From contig CALGND010000012.1 in the NCBI GenBank assembly GCA_937958675.1, forward strand, positions 19,319 to 83,318: a stretch of 64,000 nucleotides of DNA. Reading direction: 5' to 3'. Of this stretch, positions 7,740 through 16,873 are shown piece after piece (within the stretch, counting starts at the first letter, position 1; each line of letters begins with the position of its first letter). Source of the stretch: an uncultured Granulosicoccaceae bacterium. Lineage in GTDB: Bacteria > Pseudomonadota > Gammaproteobacteria > Granulosicoccales > Granulosicoccaceae. A program made the position numbers and the translations under genes. The notes below the pieces were generated by a model, which had not been told where the DNA came from, searched no databases, and was given only the letters and a program-made list of their open reading frames with translations.

Positions 7740-8786
7740 TTAATTCTTGCGGCGCAACTGCTCGATGGTTACCGGCACTGGTGAATTATCCGAAGTGTGC
7801 CGAAAACTTGCACGTATACACGGTGCGAAGGTAATGGCCTTAGACGGGATCTCGTGCCCCATAAATTCCTCTTGTACTCGTACAGCGCGAGTAAACGCTG
7901 ATTCATCTTCTCCATCTGCATCTGTACAAGCTGTTATTGAGTAAACATCGTTAGGCTGGTACTCGCGAGCTAAAAGGCTAATAGCGCGCTTGTTGCCACG
8001 TCCCATGATGTTCGTGGTTCGGGTATCGAAGATCAACACAGCACGACGCATTCGTGTGTAATCGTTTATGTTGATACTCGCGACTGTTCTGCCAAGTTGT
8101 TGCTTGCGTGTGTTTCCCAATAGTATTTGCTGGGTAGTGCGTTTATCGTCTGGTGTTAGATCATAGTCCTTAACCTGTACTGTTTTTATTTCCGAGCGTT
8201 GACTGGCATTGTCTGTTTCTACTCCGGAGATGAACAAGTCGTTTCCGCCTTGTTCCGTGAATATACTGTCATCTAGTACTACCGTACTTGCCGATTGTGA
8301 GCCAACAATAGACATTAAAGAGGATGGGAAGATGCCAGATCTATTGGTGATGTACTCTCGTCGTAGTGTCACTTTACCAATCGATAAGTCGTAGTCCACA
8401 ACAAACCCAGCTTCGGTTTCAGAATTGCGTTTCCCGTAGCGCACGTAATTTAATCCTTGATCGGCGCTTACGTGTTGCACACTATAGCCAGCTTCTTCGA
8501 GTGCTCGAATCATGAGGTTGCCAAATGCCGTGCCTGGTGTTGATACCTGAAGTGTTGTTGTAGAAGGGTTAGTTTCGCGCAGTTGAAGCAGAGCAGAAAC
8601 AAGGTTAGTTGATACCAGTTGCAAATTATCAAGCTCGGCTTTTGACATTCCGGCCATTGTGTCGGCAGTAGAATTTATTCGCGGTAGGTAGGGTTCGACG
8701 TCAGGCGTTGATTGACAACCAAACAGTAAAGCCAGTATAGGCATTGTTAAAAATACGGCCGCAATCTGTCTGCGAATGTTGTTCAT
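7740..8786 (-). CDS. Lipoprotein with degenerate OmpA-like C-terminal domain (paralogue B)
   Basis: A 348-residue lipoprotein with signal MNNIRRQIAAVFLTMPILALLFGC; the lipobox is LFGC with Cys 24. The middle contains GYSVQHVSADQGLNYVRYGKRN, which matches GYGIQRVTADQGINFFIANQF in the adjacent upstream protein. The C-terminal ~100 residues (GRGNKRAISLLAREYQPNDVYSI...AVRVQEEFMGHEIPSKAI) follow the OmpA peptidoglycan-binding layout, but the usual NxxLSxxRA motif is not conserved. It is probably outer-membrane anchored and facing the periplasm. Its start overlaps the stop of the paralogue by 4 nt, so the two are translationally coupled. Function unknown. Confidence 0.7.
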   Translation of the reverse strand: MNNIRRQIAAVFLTMPILALLFGCQSTPDVEPYLPRINSTADTMAGMSKAELDNLQLVSTNLVSALLQLRETNPSTTTLQVSTPGTAFGNLMIRALEEAGYSVQHVSADQGLNYVRYGKRNSETEAGFVVDYDLSIGKVTLRREYITNRSGIFPSSLMSIVGSQSASTVVLDDSIFTEQGGNDLFISGVETDNASQRSEIKTVQVKDYDLTPDDKRTTQQILLGNTRKQQLGRTVASININDYTRMRRAVLIFDTRTTNIMGRGNKRAISLLAREYQPNDVYSITACTDADGEDESAFTRAVRVQEEFMGHEIPSKAITFAPCIRASFRHTSDNSPVPVTIEQLRRKN

Positions 8787-9850
8787 GTTTCGCTCCGCAT
8801 TAGATCAATTACCACACCTCTGTTGGGAAAATCCACGCCAGTGCTGTCTTCTGACCAACAGGCATCATCAAGGATGCTTCGATTAGGCACACCTAATGTT
8901 AGTAATTCTTCAGTTATGCGATTAGCTCTACCCAACGCTAGGCCTTCGTTGCCGATGGCAAGCCTGGTAGTACCATTACTGCAACCAATTACATTGATCA
9001 AGTCACTGGCTTCAGAAAATTGATTGAGTAGCTTGTTAATACGTTGCTTTCCTTGTTCGCCTAGTCGCATTGAATCATTTGGAAAAATAATAACCTCACG
9101 TGCGACACGCTCACGATCGTTAATAAGGTTCGAAAAAGTACCGGCAACGTCATAAAATCGGTTTTTAACTTCTAGTTTTGTTGAGTTGATGCTGGTTAGT
9201 CCAGGGGCAGTTGTTGCTTGGTCTACCACGCCTTGAATGATGTCATTAGAGAGTAAGGAGATTGTTGGTATACCGCCATCTATTGGCGCAATGGATGTGT
9301 ATTCAACATTGTTTACTATGGCATTGTTAGAAACAGTCGAGCCTAATAAGCTTAGAGCTGGGTTGATGGTAATTCGTGTGCCCGCTAGTTCAAAAGGACC
9401 TGCAGGGATAATATTGCCATCTTCTGTGGCATATACCCGAGTGACTTCGAGCTCTCCAATGCTGACGCGCATTGTATTAATGCCTGCTTCATTTTTAAAT
9501 TGATTGGCGATAAAAAAATTAATGCCTTGATCCGCTGTAACGCGCTGAATACCATAGCCAGCTTTTGCTAAGGTTCTCGCTGCAATGATGTCAAGTTCAT
9601 CTACATTGGGACCAAACTGAATAGAGTTTAATCGCGGTTCAATTAGTTGAGGCATGACTGATAACACGTCTTCGAGCATCTGATCCGACAGTGGCGCTAG
9701 AGTATTATTTGCATCAGCGTTGGCGTTAGCGCCGAGATTTGGTGCAATACTGCTACAAGCAGAAGCCGCACCAAGAAGTAACAACGCAGCTGCTATTACT
9801 TTATGTTGAGCGCCAGCTAAACGTTGGCTTAGAGGTAGTGTTTTTATCAT
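8783..9850 (-). CDS. Lipoprotein with OmpA-like C-terminal domain (paralogue A)
   Basis: About 355 residues from the Met at 9850, chosen because AAGGAAAGG lies just upstream; an earlier Met at 9886 exists. The lipobox is ASAC followed by SS. A low-complexity Ala/Asn segment follows. A central domain shared with the downstream paralogue (GYGIQRVTADQGINFF) precedes an OmpA-like region: PNDSMRLGEQGKQRINKLL, then LALGRANRITEELLTLGV, then VIDL. The NxxLGxxRAxxI spacing is a better match to OmpA than in the partner. A coupled pair of lipoproteins with the same layout suggests a heteromeric envelope assembly; this is inference. Confidence 0.7.
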   Translation of the reverse strand: MIKTLPLSQRLAGAQHKVIAAALLLLGAASACSSIAPNLGANANADANNTLAPLSDQMLEDVLSVMPQLIEPRLNSIQFGPNVDELDIIAARTLAKAGYGIQRVTADQGINFFIANQFKNEAGINTMRVSIGELEVTRVYATEDGNIIPAGPFELAGTRITINPALSLLGSTVSNNAIVNNVEYTSIAPIDGGIPTISLLSNDIIQGVVDQATTAPGLTSINSTKLEVKNRFYDVAGTFSNLINDRERVAREVIIFPNDSMRLGEQGKQRINKLLNQFSEASDLINVIGCSNGTTRLAIGNEGLALGRANRITEELLTLGVPNRSILDDACWSEDSTGVDFPNRGVVIDLMRSET

Positions 9851-10141
9851 GTTTGCCTTTCCTTGCTTGGAGCGTCGCTTTGGCAAGTTTCTCGGTATTG
9901 GATAGGCTAAATGTTATCAGTCAGTGTTATCTGCATACCGCGACGAGTTCAAAAAGTCGACTAGTCGTTTAGTCTTGTACCGCCCATTGTTTGGTTTATT
10001 ACCTTGAGTGTGAAGCTAATCAAGTACGCCCACAAAATCTGGCAGTCGGCAAAGCTTGAAAGCAGCCAATATGGGCCTCGTATGTGCTATTTTGATCGAT
10101 TTAGGGCAATACCCTGTCCTCGGTACTAGAAGCACATTGAA
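9851..10141. other. Divergent intergenic region
   Basis: A 291-bp gap between the lipoprotein pair (leftward) and the TupA-like gene (rightward). It must hold two promoters, but I see no convincing -35/-10 pair and no hairpin beyond the short palindrome GACTAGTC near 9960. No coding frame is supported. Confidence 0.4.
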
Positions 10142-10963
10142 ATGTTAAAAAAATCAATTATTTACAGTATCGTTGTGATGCTCAAGTTGCTTGCCATCGG
10201 TGCGTACGCGGCTGAGGGTGATCACATTTTGCTGCAGTCCACCACATCCACTCAAAATTCTGGTTTGTTCGATCACATCCTGCCGCTCTATCGGCAGCAG
10301 ACAGGTACAGAGGTGCGCGTGGTTGCAGTTGGCACGGGCCAGGCTTTACGCAACGCGATGAATGGCGACGGAGATGTTTTGTTTGTGCACGCCAAGGAGG
10401 CAGAGGAAGAGTTCATTGCAAACGGCCATGGAGTGAGCCGCGCTGATGTGATGTATAACGATTTCATCATAGTGGGGCCGCCGTCTGATCCGGCTGATTT
10501 AAAAGGCATGAACGATGTGTTGGAAGCGCTTGAAAAAATCGCTGAACACGAAGCGCTGTTTGCTTCACGAGGTGATGACAGCGGTACTAACAAAGCTGAG
10601 CTTAAGCTTTGGGCGTTGACCGATATTGACGTCAATGCTGTATCGGGCGGTTGGTATCGAGAAACTGGCTCTGGCATGGGAGCAACCCTTAATACCGGCA
10701 CCGGCATGGGTGCTTACGTGATGACTGATCGTGCCACTTGGATCGCGTTCGGAAACAAAGGTGACTACCAAATTGTGGTTGAAGGCGATGAAAGGCTTTT
10801 CAATCAGTACGGCATAATTTTAGTTAATGTTGAAAAGCACAGCCATGTAAAAGCAGCTTTAGGACAATCGTTTATTGATTGGTTATTATCAGAAGCGGGT
10901 CAGCAGGCAATTGCATCTCATATGATGGATGGTCAGCAACTGTTTTTCCCAAATGCAAAGTAA
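10142..10963 (+). CDS. tupA: Tungstate/molybdate-type ABC transporter substrate-binding protein (TupA-like)
   Basis: A 273-residue periplasmic protein with a signal peptide ending near residue 23 (GAYA before AEG). Mature residues begin LLQSTTSTQNSGLFDHILPLY, the TTSTxxSGL anion-binding signature of TupA. Next come VGTGQALRNAMNGDGDVLFVHA, the DDSGTNKAEL loop and NTGTGMGAYVMTDRATWIAF, all characteristic of the family. TupA binds tungstate tightly for delivery to TupBC. No permease or ATPase gene lies beside it: the next gene is murI on the other strand. It is therefore an orphan binding protein here, and the partners must be elsewhere if it acts in transport. Confidence 0.85.
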   Translation: MLKKSIIYSIVVMLKLLAIGAYAAEGDHILLQSTTSTQNSGLFDHILPLYRQQTGTEVRVVAVGTGQALRNAMNGDGDVLFVHAKEAEEEFIANGHGVSRADVMYNDFIIVGPPSDPADLKGMNDVLEALEKIAEHEALFASRGDDSGTNKAELKLWALTDIDVNAVSGGWYRETGSGMGATLNTGTGMGAYVMTDRATWIAFGNKGDYQIVVEGDERLFNQYGIILVNVEKHSHVKAALGQSFIDWLLSEAGQQAIASHMMDGQQLFFPNAK

Positions 10964-11002
10964 CCCACTGATACACTAACAGTTTCACATTTGCAGCGAT
11001 GG

Positions 11003-11824
11003 CTATCGATTTATCAGCATCAGTTTTTCGGTGATGGCCTTATCACGTCCAACCAATCCAAAGCTATCAAGCACTCGCTTTCGAGCCTTCTCCTGCTGGC
11101 CAGATGACATCACTGCGATATCGCTAGTGTGATCAGAGGCTTTTGGAGTAGCGTTCGATTGTTGTAGCTGATGAAGCGCACGACGAGCAACGGCTTCGGC
11201 GGGGTCAAGCCAATCAACAGGCCACGGTGCGAGCTTGCGCATTTCGTTAACAAGAAATGGGTAATGGGTGCAGCCCAAGGTGATGATATCTGTCTTGCCT
11301 TGCGCTGATTCCACAAAGCAGGGTGCAATCTCGTCCTTTAAAATAGCGCTATCTATTGCTCGCCCGAGCATATATTCCTCGGCTAATCGTGCCAAACGTG
11401 TTGCCCCAACCAAATTAACACTGCAATCAGTAGCAAACTCTTCAATCAGGTCTTTTGTGCTCTGACGCTTAACCGTTGCCGGGGTTGCCAATACGCTAAA
11501 TAGACCACTTGCCGAGCGTTCGGCTGCCGGTTTGATTGCAGGCACAATACCGATAAAAGGCGTGGTGTATCGCTCGCGCAGTGCGGGCAAAATTAGCGTT
11601 GAAGCAGTGTTACAAGCCACAATCACAGCATCGGGATTGTAGTGATTCATTAATACATCGAACAAGGACATGATACGGGCTAGTAGTGGTGCTTCTTGCC
11701 AGTCGCCATAAGGGAATCCCGCATCGTCACCCACATAGATGAATTGCTGGCCGATAAGCACTGCGCGTGCCTCTCGCAGAACGCTCAAGCCTCCCACACC
11801 TGAATCGAATATCAGTACTGACAT
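11003..11824 (-). CDS. murI: Glutamate racemase
   Basis: A 273-residue enzyme that converts L- to D-glutamate for peptidoglycan in the cytoplasm. Motifs are complete: FDSGVGGLSVL (residues 6-16, catalytic Asp and Ser), DDAGFPYG, ACNTAST with catalytic Cys about 71, and LGCTHYPF with the second catalytic Cys about 180. Length is normal. It stands alone between tupA (convergent) and the universal stress protein gene upstream on the same strand, with 57 bp between. Confidence 0.93.
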   Translation of the reverse strand: MSVLIFDSGVGGLSVLREARAVLIGQQFIYVGDDAGFPYGDWQEAPLLARIMSLFDVLMNHYNPDAVIVACNTASTLILPALRERYTTPFIGIVPAIKPAAERSASGLFSVLATPATVKRQSTKDLIEEFATDCSVNLVGATRLARLAEEYMLGRAIDSAILKDEIAPCFVESAQGKTDIITLGCTHYPFLVNEMRKLAPWPVDWLDPAEAVARRALHQLQQSNATPKASDHTSDIAVMSSGQQEKARKRVLDSFGLVGRDKAITEKLMLINR

Positions 11825-11881
11825 GTCTGTGAGTATAGAGCAGTGTTCGCAAGACTGGCGCTGGTGTTGAAGCGCGTTGAG

Positions 11882-12736
11882 CTATCTAAAGAGCACAACC
11901 GGCACTAAGCAAGTGCGAAGCATTTCTGTTGTGGTTGAACCAATTAACATGCTTCTGATCCTTGAGTGGCCGTAGGCGCCCATAAATAATAGATCGATAT
12001 CATTGTTTTCAACGTGGTCGGCAATGATTTTTTCAACCGTACCTTCTTTTGCAGTTGATTTTACGGTGTAGCCTGATTCTTGTAAGCGGGCTACTGCGTC
12101 CGTGATGAGTTTATCTCTAACAGGTGCAGGTTTGCCGACGTACAATAGCTCGACTTCTATATCGGTAAAGCCTTCGTTGTTAGTAAGCATATTGATTGCT
12201 CGATTACAGCTTGGGCCACCGTCATAGGCAATCAACGCTTTATTGATTGGTTTGAATGCGCGTGATGTTACTAACATAGGGATATTGCTTGAGCGCGCAA
12301 CTCGTTCTAGATTTGATCCTATATGCATGGTGGCAAAATCAGCTGATTGGCCACGCTTGCCAATCACTATGGCATTGGCGTAGGTTTCGAGCTCGTTCAC
12401 TGTGTCGGATAGTTCATCGTGTCGTAGCACAACGGATACTTGTTCAACACCGCCTTGTTCGATATGCAATTTTGCATCTTGCAATAGTGCACGTCCGTGC
12501 TCCATTGCAATCTTCGCTCGTTTGCTATCGAGCTCGCTAAGCTCGTCGAGTAATGTACTGCGTGCGCCTACACCTATGCTGCCACTTAAATCGTGGTCGG
12601 AGTCGGGTTGATCGCTGCGGTCGATAACATGAATAAGCTCGACTTCGCTTTTGAGTCGATTTGCTAACCAAGCGGCGTGATCGCACACGCTAGCGGTGTA
12701 GCTTGATCCGTCAATTGCAGCAAGAATCTTGTTCAT
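11882..12736 (-). CDS. Tandem-domain universal stress protein
   Basis: A 284-residue protein made of two Usp domains (about 1-150 and 155-284). Each ends with the nucleotide-binding pattern: GKRGQSADFATMHIGSNLE in the first and GAYGHSRIRSMLIGSTTTEML in the second (G-x2-G-x9-G-S/T). Both sites look competent for ATP binding. It starts 5 nt after the stop of the SulP transporter gene on the same strand, so the two form an operon. Usp genes are often paired with anion transporters, and the protein may regulate the carrier; that is inference. Confidence 0.9.
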   Translation of the reverse strand: MNKILAAIDGSSYTASVCDHAAWLANRLKSEVELIHVIDRSDQPDSDHDLSGSIGVGARSTLLDELSELDSKRAKIAMEHGRALLQDAKLHIEQGGVEQVSVVLRHDELSDTVNELETYANAIVIGKRGQSADFATMHIGSNLERVARSSNIPMLVTSRAFKPINKALIAYDGGPSCNRAINMLTNNEGFTDIEVELLYVGKPAPVRDKLITDAVARLQESGYTVKSTAKEGTVEKIIADHVENNDIDLLFMGAYGHSRIRSMLIGSTTTEMLRTCLVPVVLFR

Positions 12737-12741
12737 GGCGG

Positions 12742-14232
12742 TTAGTGTCCCAGCAAGCGTTCTAGAGCGCCTGGCTTGTCGTGAATACCGAGTTTACCAA
12801 CGATAGTCTCACTTGCCTTGTTTAGTCCAACTATTTCTACTTCCGCGCCTTCACGGCGGAATTTTAAAACGACCATATCCAATGCTGCAACGCTGGATAG
12901 GTCCCAGATATGGGCATTATTGACATCCAGAATCACTTTATCCAACGCTTCCTTAAAATCGAATGCAGCCATAAAATCCTCAACTGAAGCAAAGAAGAAT
13001 TGTCCTTCCACTTGATAGGTGCGCACTCGACCGTCATCGGATAAGGAGCTGCGTACTGCAAAAATGCGAGATATTTTCCAGGCAAAGAACAGCCCGGAGA
13101 AGAGTACGCCAACACCCACGCCGATCGCTAAATTATGTGTGAAGACCACTACCAACACCGTTGCAATCATGACGATAGACGAGCTGGTGGGGTGATCGCG
13201 TAGGTTTTTAAATGAAGCCCAGTTAAATGTACCGATACTCACCATGATCATGATCGCAACCAGCGCGGCCATTGGAATCTGTTTTACCCAGTCGCTTAAA
13301 AAGACGATCATGATTAACAAGAATATACCGGCACAGAAGCATGATAAGCGGCCGCGACCACCCGACTTTACATTAATAATTGATTGACCGATCATCGCGC
13401 AACCCGCCATACCACCGATAAAGCCGGTTGCTGTGTTGGCAATACCTTGGCCAATACACTCACGATTTTTATCACTCTTGGTGTCGGTTAGTTCATCAAC
13501 GATTGATGCAGTCATTAATGATTCGAGCAATCCGACTGCCGCGACTGCAAGAGAGTACGGCGCAATGATTCGTAGCGTTTCAAAATTAAGCGGGATGTCT
13601 GGCATCAAAAAGATCGGCAAGGTGGAGGGCAGCTCACCCATATCGCCAACCGTGCGGATATCCCAACCGAATGCCATGCTGGCAATGGTTAGGGCAATAA
13701 TGCAAACCAACGGTGAGGGCACCGCGGATGTAAATCGCGGGAGTATGTAAATAATTGCCAAGCCGACCGCAACTAAAATATAAGTCAGATTAGGGACGTC
13801 GATGAGCTCAGGCAGCTGCGCCATAAATATCAAAATGGCGAGTGCGTTGACGAAACCTGTCATAACGGAGCGCGATACAAAGCGCATCACATAGCCTAAC
13901 TTAAGCAGGCCTGCGACTATTTGGAATAGTCCTGCCAATACGGTGGCAGCCAATAGGTATTGCAAGCCGTGCTCTTTGACTAGCGTGACCATCAACACCG
14001 CAGTTGCTGCAGTAGCGGCTGAAATCATACCCGGGCGTCCACCGGTGATCGCTACAATCACAGCAATAGAGAACGATGCGTAGAGGCCAACCTTGGGGTC
14101 AACTCCAGCAATTATGCTGAATGCAATGGCTTCAGGGATAAGCGCCAGTGCGACGACCAGGCCGGCTAAAATGTCAGCGCGAGTATTTCCAAACCATTCG
14201 CTTTGCAAGCGTGGCAATGTGTCAGATTTCAA
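12742..14232 (-). CDS. SulP family inorganic anion transporter with STAS domain
   Basis: A 496-residue inner-membrane protein. The SulP signature IPEAIAFSIIAGVDPKVGLYASF lies at about residues 32-54, and GGRPGMISAATAATAVL follows. Hydrophobic segments continue to about residue 390. The C-terminal 100 residues form a STAS domain (FFASVEDFMAAFDF, VILDVNNAHIWDLSSVAALD). SulP carriers move sulfate, bicarbonate or dicarboxylates. The bicarbonate transporter BicA belongs here too, and sequence alone does not decide between them. It is followed at 5 nt by the universal stress protein. Confidence 0.9.
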   Translation of the reverse strand: MKSDTLPRLQSEWFGNTRADILAGLVVALALIPEAIAFSIIAGVDPKVGLYASFSIAVIVAITGGRPGMISAATAATAVLMVTLVKEHGLQYLLAATVLAGLFQIVAGLLKLGYVMRFVSRSVMTGFVNALAILIFMAQLPELIDVPNLTYILVAVGLAIIYILPRFTSAVPSPLVCIIALTIASMAFGWDIRTVGDMGELPSTLPIFLMPDIPLNFETLRIIAPYSLAVAAVGLLESLMTASIVDELTDTKSDKNRECIGQGIANTATGFIGGMAGCAMIGQSIINVKSGGRGRLSCFCAGIFLLIMIVFLSDWVKQIPMAALVAIMIMVSIGTFNWASFKNLRDHPTSSSIVMIATVLVVVFTHNLAIGVGVGVLFSGLFFAWKISRIFAVRSSLSDDGRVRTYQVEGQFFFASVEDFMAAFDFKEALDKVILDVNNAHIWDLSSVAALDMVVLKFRREGAEVEIVGLNKASETIVGKLGIHDKPGALERLLGH

Positions 14233-14431
14233 GCGTGTTCCTATGGACTGCGTGGTGGTTGGTTTGCTAACGGATACTAGACGCTCTCACGCCACAAAGG
14301 AGCCTCTAATTCGGCTATCGGCGGAACGAGACTTGTGATTAGTGTTAGCGGTGAAATTTGTGCACAGGTTGGGTGTTAATTGTAAGGCAGGCCATTAGCA
14401 CCGGCCTGTCATCCCCCCAGGAATGCCTGTC

Positions 14432-14451
14432 ATCCTCGCGAAGGCGAGGAT
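14432..14451. repeat. REP-like palindromic repeat
   Basis: A perfect 8-bp stem (ATCCTCGC / GCGAGGAT) with a GAAG loop, the same loop and stem layout as 2423-2448. A second partial unit, CTGTCATCCCCCC, lies just before it (about 14406-14418). It is downstream of the DUF1028 gene, which is read leftward, and upstream of the SulP start. Confidence 0.65.
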
Positions 14452-14504
14452 CCACGCACGAAATCTATATTCCTGCCCTCACGCAAAGACACAGCTATTA
14501 AAGG

Positions 14505-15182
14505 CTAAGGATCGCCAGCAACCCCATAACTCGGCGCAGCCGTTGGGTTAATCGCACGATTAAGGTAGTCGGTCATTTGAGGCTCGTATTGAGTCCAGAG
14601 TTTGCGTAGAGCCACTACTGGGTCGTTCTCGTCCCAATCTACGCGCAAATCTACTAATGGGAACGGCATTCTCTCAACCACATATAGGCTAGCAGAATGG
14701 GTGGGGCCTTCTTCGCCGCCTGCGGCTACACCAGCTTCGAGACCTGCCAATAGACGTTCGGCTATGTGATCGTCTGGATTAGAGCTAAAGCCGTCTACCA
14801 TGGCTTGCGGCACCTTGGCTGTGGATAGCAAATTACCAGCAGCCACGCAATTGTCGCCCTCAACAACATTATTGGTGCCGAGTATCTCACTGCCCGTGAA
14901 ATGAGCCGTGGTGCCTTCATTATCAATGACAGTGAGCTGACGGTACTGAATATGTTCACGGTCTTTGATGACCTTTTTAAGCGCGTCTTTTGCTGATTCT
15001 CCGCCTTCTAGTTGCTTAAGAATCAAAAGGCCCAGATTGGGATCGGTAATATTTTGAGTCGCCACTGCACCACAGCCTGCTCTGGCGTGTGGGCATCGAG
15101 ATCCTACGCTGATTGATGACGTCGTAATGGCAACGCCAAACATCCCCGTTCTGGTGCAATGGCCGGTAATTGAAAACGTCAC
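14505..15182 (-). CDS. DUF1028 domain protein
   Basis: A 225-residue protein matching DUF1028 end to end: MTFSITGHCTRTGMFGVAITTSSISVGSRCPHARAGCGAVATQ at the N-terminus (Ntn-hydrolase-like core), then AHFTGSEILG, CVAAGNLL, and LLAGLEAGVAAGGEEGPTHSASLYVVE. The family is annotated as Ntn-hydrolase-like and often found beside amidohydrolases and Rid proteins, but no reaction is firmly assigned. It is the last gene of a leftward group with a Rieske oxygenase, a RidA protein and an HpaB-type oxygenase, suggesting a hydrolytic step after ring oxidation. Confidence 0.85.
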   Translation of the reverse strand: MTFSITGHCTRTGMFGVAITTSSISVGSRCPHARAGCGAVATQNITDPNLGLLILKQLEGGESAKDALKKVIKDREHIQYRQLTVIDNEGTTAHFTGSEILGTNNVVEGDNCVAAGNLLSTAKVPQAMVDGFSSNPDDHIAERLLAGLEAGVAAGGEEGPTHSASLYVVERMPFPLVDLRVDWDENDPVVALRKLWTQYEPQMTDYLNRAINPTAAPSYGVAGDP

Positions 15183-15267
15183 GTTGGATCCTTTGGTGTT
15201 TTGGACTGAAGAGTATAGCTAACTTCTATAATTCACTTCGATCTAACGCTTTATCATCATTATCTGA

Positions 15268-16428
15268 TTACTTAGAAAGACGATTAGCGAGGTATTGTTC
15301 GAAGTCGTGGATTGATCTTTCCAGCCAACTCAATGGGCCAGGTGTAGCGTATTCTGACTTAGAACCTTTAAAGATGCCCTCTACAACCTGGCGATCTTCT
15401 TCGTTAACCTTATCAAAAAATTCGATAAGTTCTTTGACTGATTGTTCGCGGTTTTCAAACGAGTGGTAAAGCTCCGGCGCGAGGGACACACCAAATCGAA
15501 CATCAACTTGCCCAACGCCTCTTGGCCTTAGGGTTAGATACCACATATGATCTGGAGCACAAACATACATATGGGAAGGAAACACTGTCGGCATAACTGT
15601 CGTATAGCGCCAATGTTCTTTTAGTGTGGTGTTGTCAGCATGAGCCGTGCCGTAGGTAGCGCCCTTTGCTTTTGTAAAGGTTTGGTAGGTAAATGATTCG
15701 TATACTTCATCTGGAAACACGGTGTCGTTCAGCCCAACCCATGCGCCGACAGTTTCTTTATGGGCGACCGGCAGGTGATAGCCTTCCATGAAGTTTTCTG
15801 TTAGTAATTTCCAGTTTGTATTCCAAGTGTGGTCCTGGTTAACCACTGGAATGTAGTTTGCCATATCATAGCGTGCCACCTGATCCTCTAACGGTGTGAG
15901 CAGCTCTTTCACGCTTTGGGCATCTTTGTTTAGCGTGACATAGATGAATCCATGCCATATTTCGGTACGAAACTCAGGTAAACAAATTTTGGCTTTTTCA
16001 AACACCTTGCTTTGTTGCATTTGGCCGGCGACTACAAGTTTGCCTTTTAGGTCGTAGGTCCATGCGTGGTAGGGACAGGTAATACGTTGGCTATTGCCGC
16101 GACCCTCTAACAATTGCATCATGCGATGCCGACAGACATTAGAATAGGTGCGGACGCTGTTTTTTTCATCACGAATGCAATAAATGGCTTCATCGGCAAC
16201 GCTATAGGTGAGGTAATCCCCAGCATTGGGTATTTCGGCCGCGAGGCCTGCACAGACCCAATCGCGTTTCCATATGTTTTCGTGTTCAAGATGCGCTATG
16301 CCAAGATCCCGACAAAGATTCGGTGGCATATTGGTGGCATCTTCAAATTTACATGAAGCAACCGCTACAAGATGACTGAGTAAGCGTTCTGTTTCTTCAG
16401 TACAACAATCTACATTAATTCTGTCCAT
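15268..16428 (-). CDS. Rieske non-heme iron oxygenase, alpha subunit
   Basis: A 386-residue oxygenase. The Rieske cluster ligands are CRHRMMQLLEG...CPYHAWTYD at about residues 99-124. The mononuclear iron site is NWKLLTENFMEGYHLPVAH (about 194-212), holding the bridging acidic residue and both His ligands; the third carboxylate is further on. Length and layout fit both ring-hydroxylating dioxygenases and the N-demethylating branch (carnitine or glycine-betaine monooxygenase-like). No reductase or ferredoxin gene is adjacent. It is 85 bp upstream of DUF1028 and 19 bp downstream of the RidA gene. Confidence 0.9.
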   Translation of the reverse strand: MDRINVDCCTEETERLLSHLVAVASCKFEDATNMPPNLCRDLGIAHLEHENIWKRDWVCAGLAAEIPNAGDYLTYSVADEAIYCIRDEKNSVRTYSNVCRHRMMQLLEGRGNSQRITCPYHAWTYDLKGKLVVAGQMQQSKVFEKAKICLPEFRTEIWHGFIYVTLNKDAQSVKELLTPLEDQVARYDMANYIPVVNQDHTWNTNWKLLTENFMEGYHLPVAHKETVGAWVGLNDTVFPDEVYESFTYQTFTKAKGATYGTAHADNTTLKEHWRYTTVMPTVFPSHMYVCAPDHMWYLTLRPRGVGQVDVRFGVSLAPELYHSFENREQSVKELIEFFDKVNEEDRQVVEGIFKGSKSEYATPGPLSWLERSIHDFEQYLANRLSK

Positions 16429-16447
16429 GTTGAGCTCGCATACGTCT

Positions 16448-16864
16448 TTATTCAGGAATGACTGCCGTTACTTCGATTTCAACAACCCACTCTGGACGTG
16501 CCAGAGCCGGTATGACGATGCCGGTAGAGCAGGGGTGAACGCCTTTCAACCATTTGCCCATTTCTTGATACACCGCTTCGCGATAACGAATGTCGGTTAA
16601 GTAAACAACTATCCGACAGATGCTGTCCATAGTGGTGCCGGCTTCTTCAAGCAACATCTTGATGTTTTGCATGGTTTTTTCGGTTTGCTTCGCGGCATCA
16701 CATTCATGCAGCGATTCGCGTGTGTCCAAGTCTTGTGATACTTGGCCACGTAAAAAAACCATCGTCCCTTTAGCCACCACCGCTTGAGATAGATCATTAT
16801 CTAAGTTTTGCTCGGGGTAGGTCTCCTTTGTGTTGAATGGCCTAATCCGTTTGTGCATTGTCAT
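16448..16864 (-). CDS. RidA/YjgF/UK114 family protein
   Basis: A 138-residue Rid protein. The family core is present: FLRGQVSQDLDT, QTEKTMQNIKMLLEEAGTTMDSICRIVVYLTDI, and RPEWVVEIEVTAVIPE, with a near-canonical VEIE ending. RidA hydrolyses reactive enamine/imine intermediates to ketones and ammonia. The canonical active-site Arg near residue 105 is not seen at the usual place (the region reads HPCSTGIVIPALARPEW; the Arg before PEW may serve). It is 9 bp after the HpaB-type oxygenase gene, which argues that the pathway releases ammonia from a nitrogen compound. Confidence 0.88.
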   Translation of the reverse strand: MTMHKRIRPFNTKETYPEQNLDNDLSQAVVAKGTMVFLRGQVSQDLDTRESLHECDAAKQTEKTMQNIKMLLEEAGTTMDSICRIVVYLTDIRYREAVYQEMGKWLKGVHPCSTGIVIPALARPEWVVEIEVTAVIPE

Positions 16865-16873
16865 AGCGATGCC

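Noticed and set aside
10288..10707. 139-codon open frame antisense to the TupA-like gene
   Set aside because: The opposite strand carries all TupA motifs; the antisense product is Ser/Pro-rich without family features.
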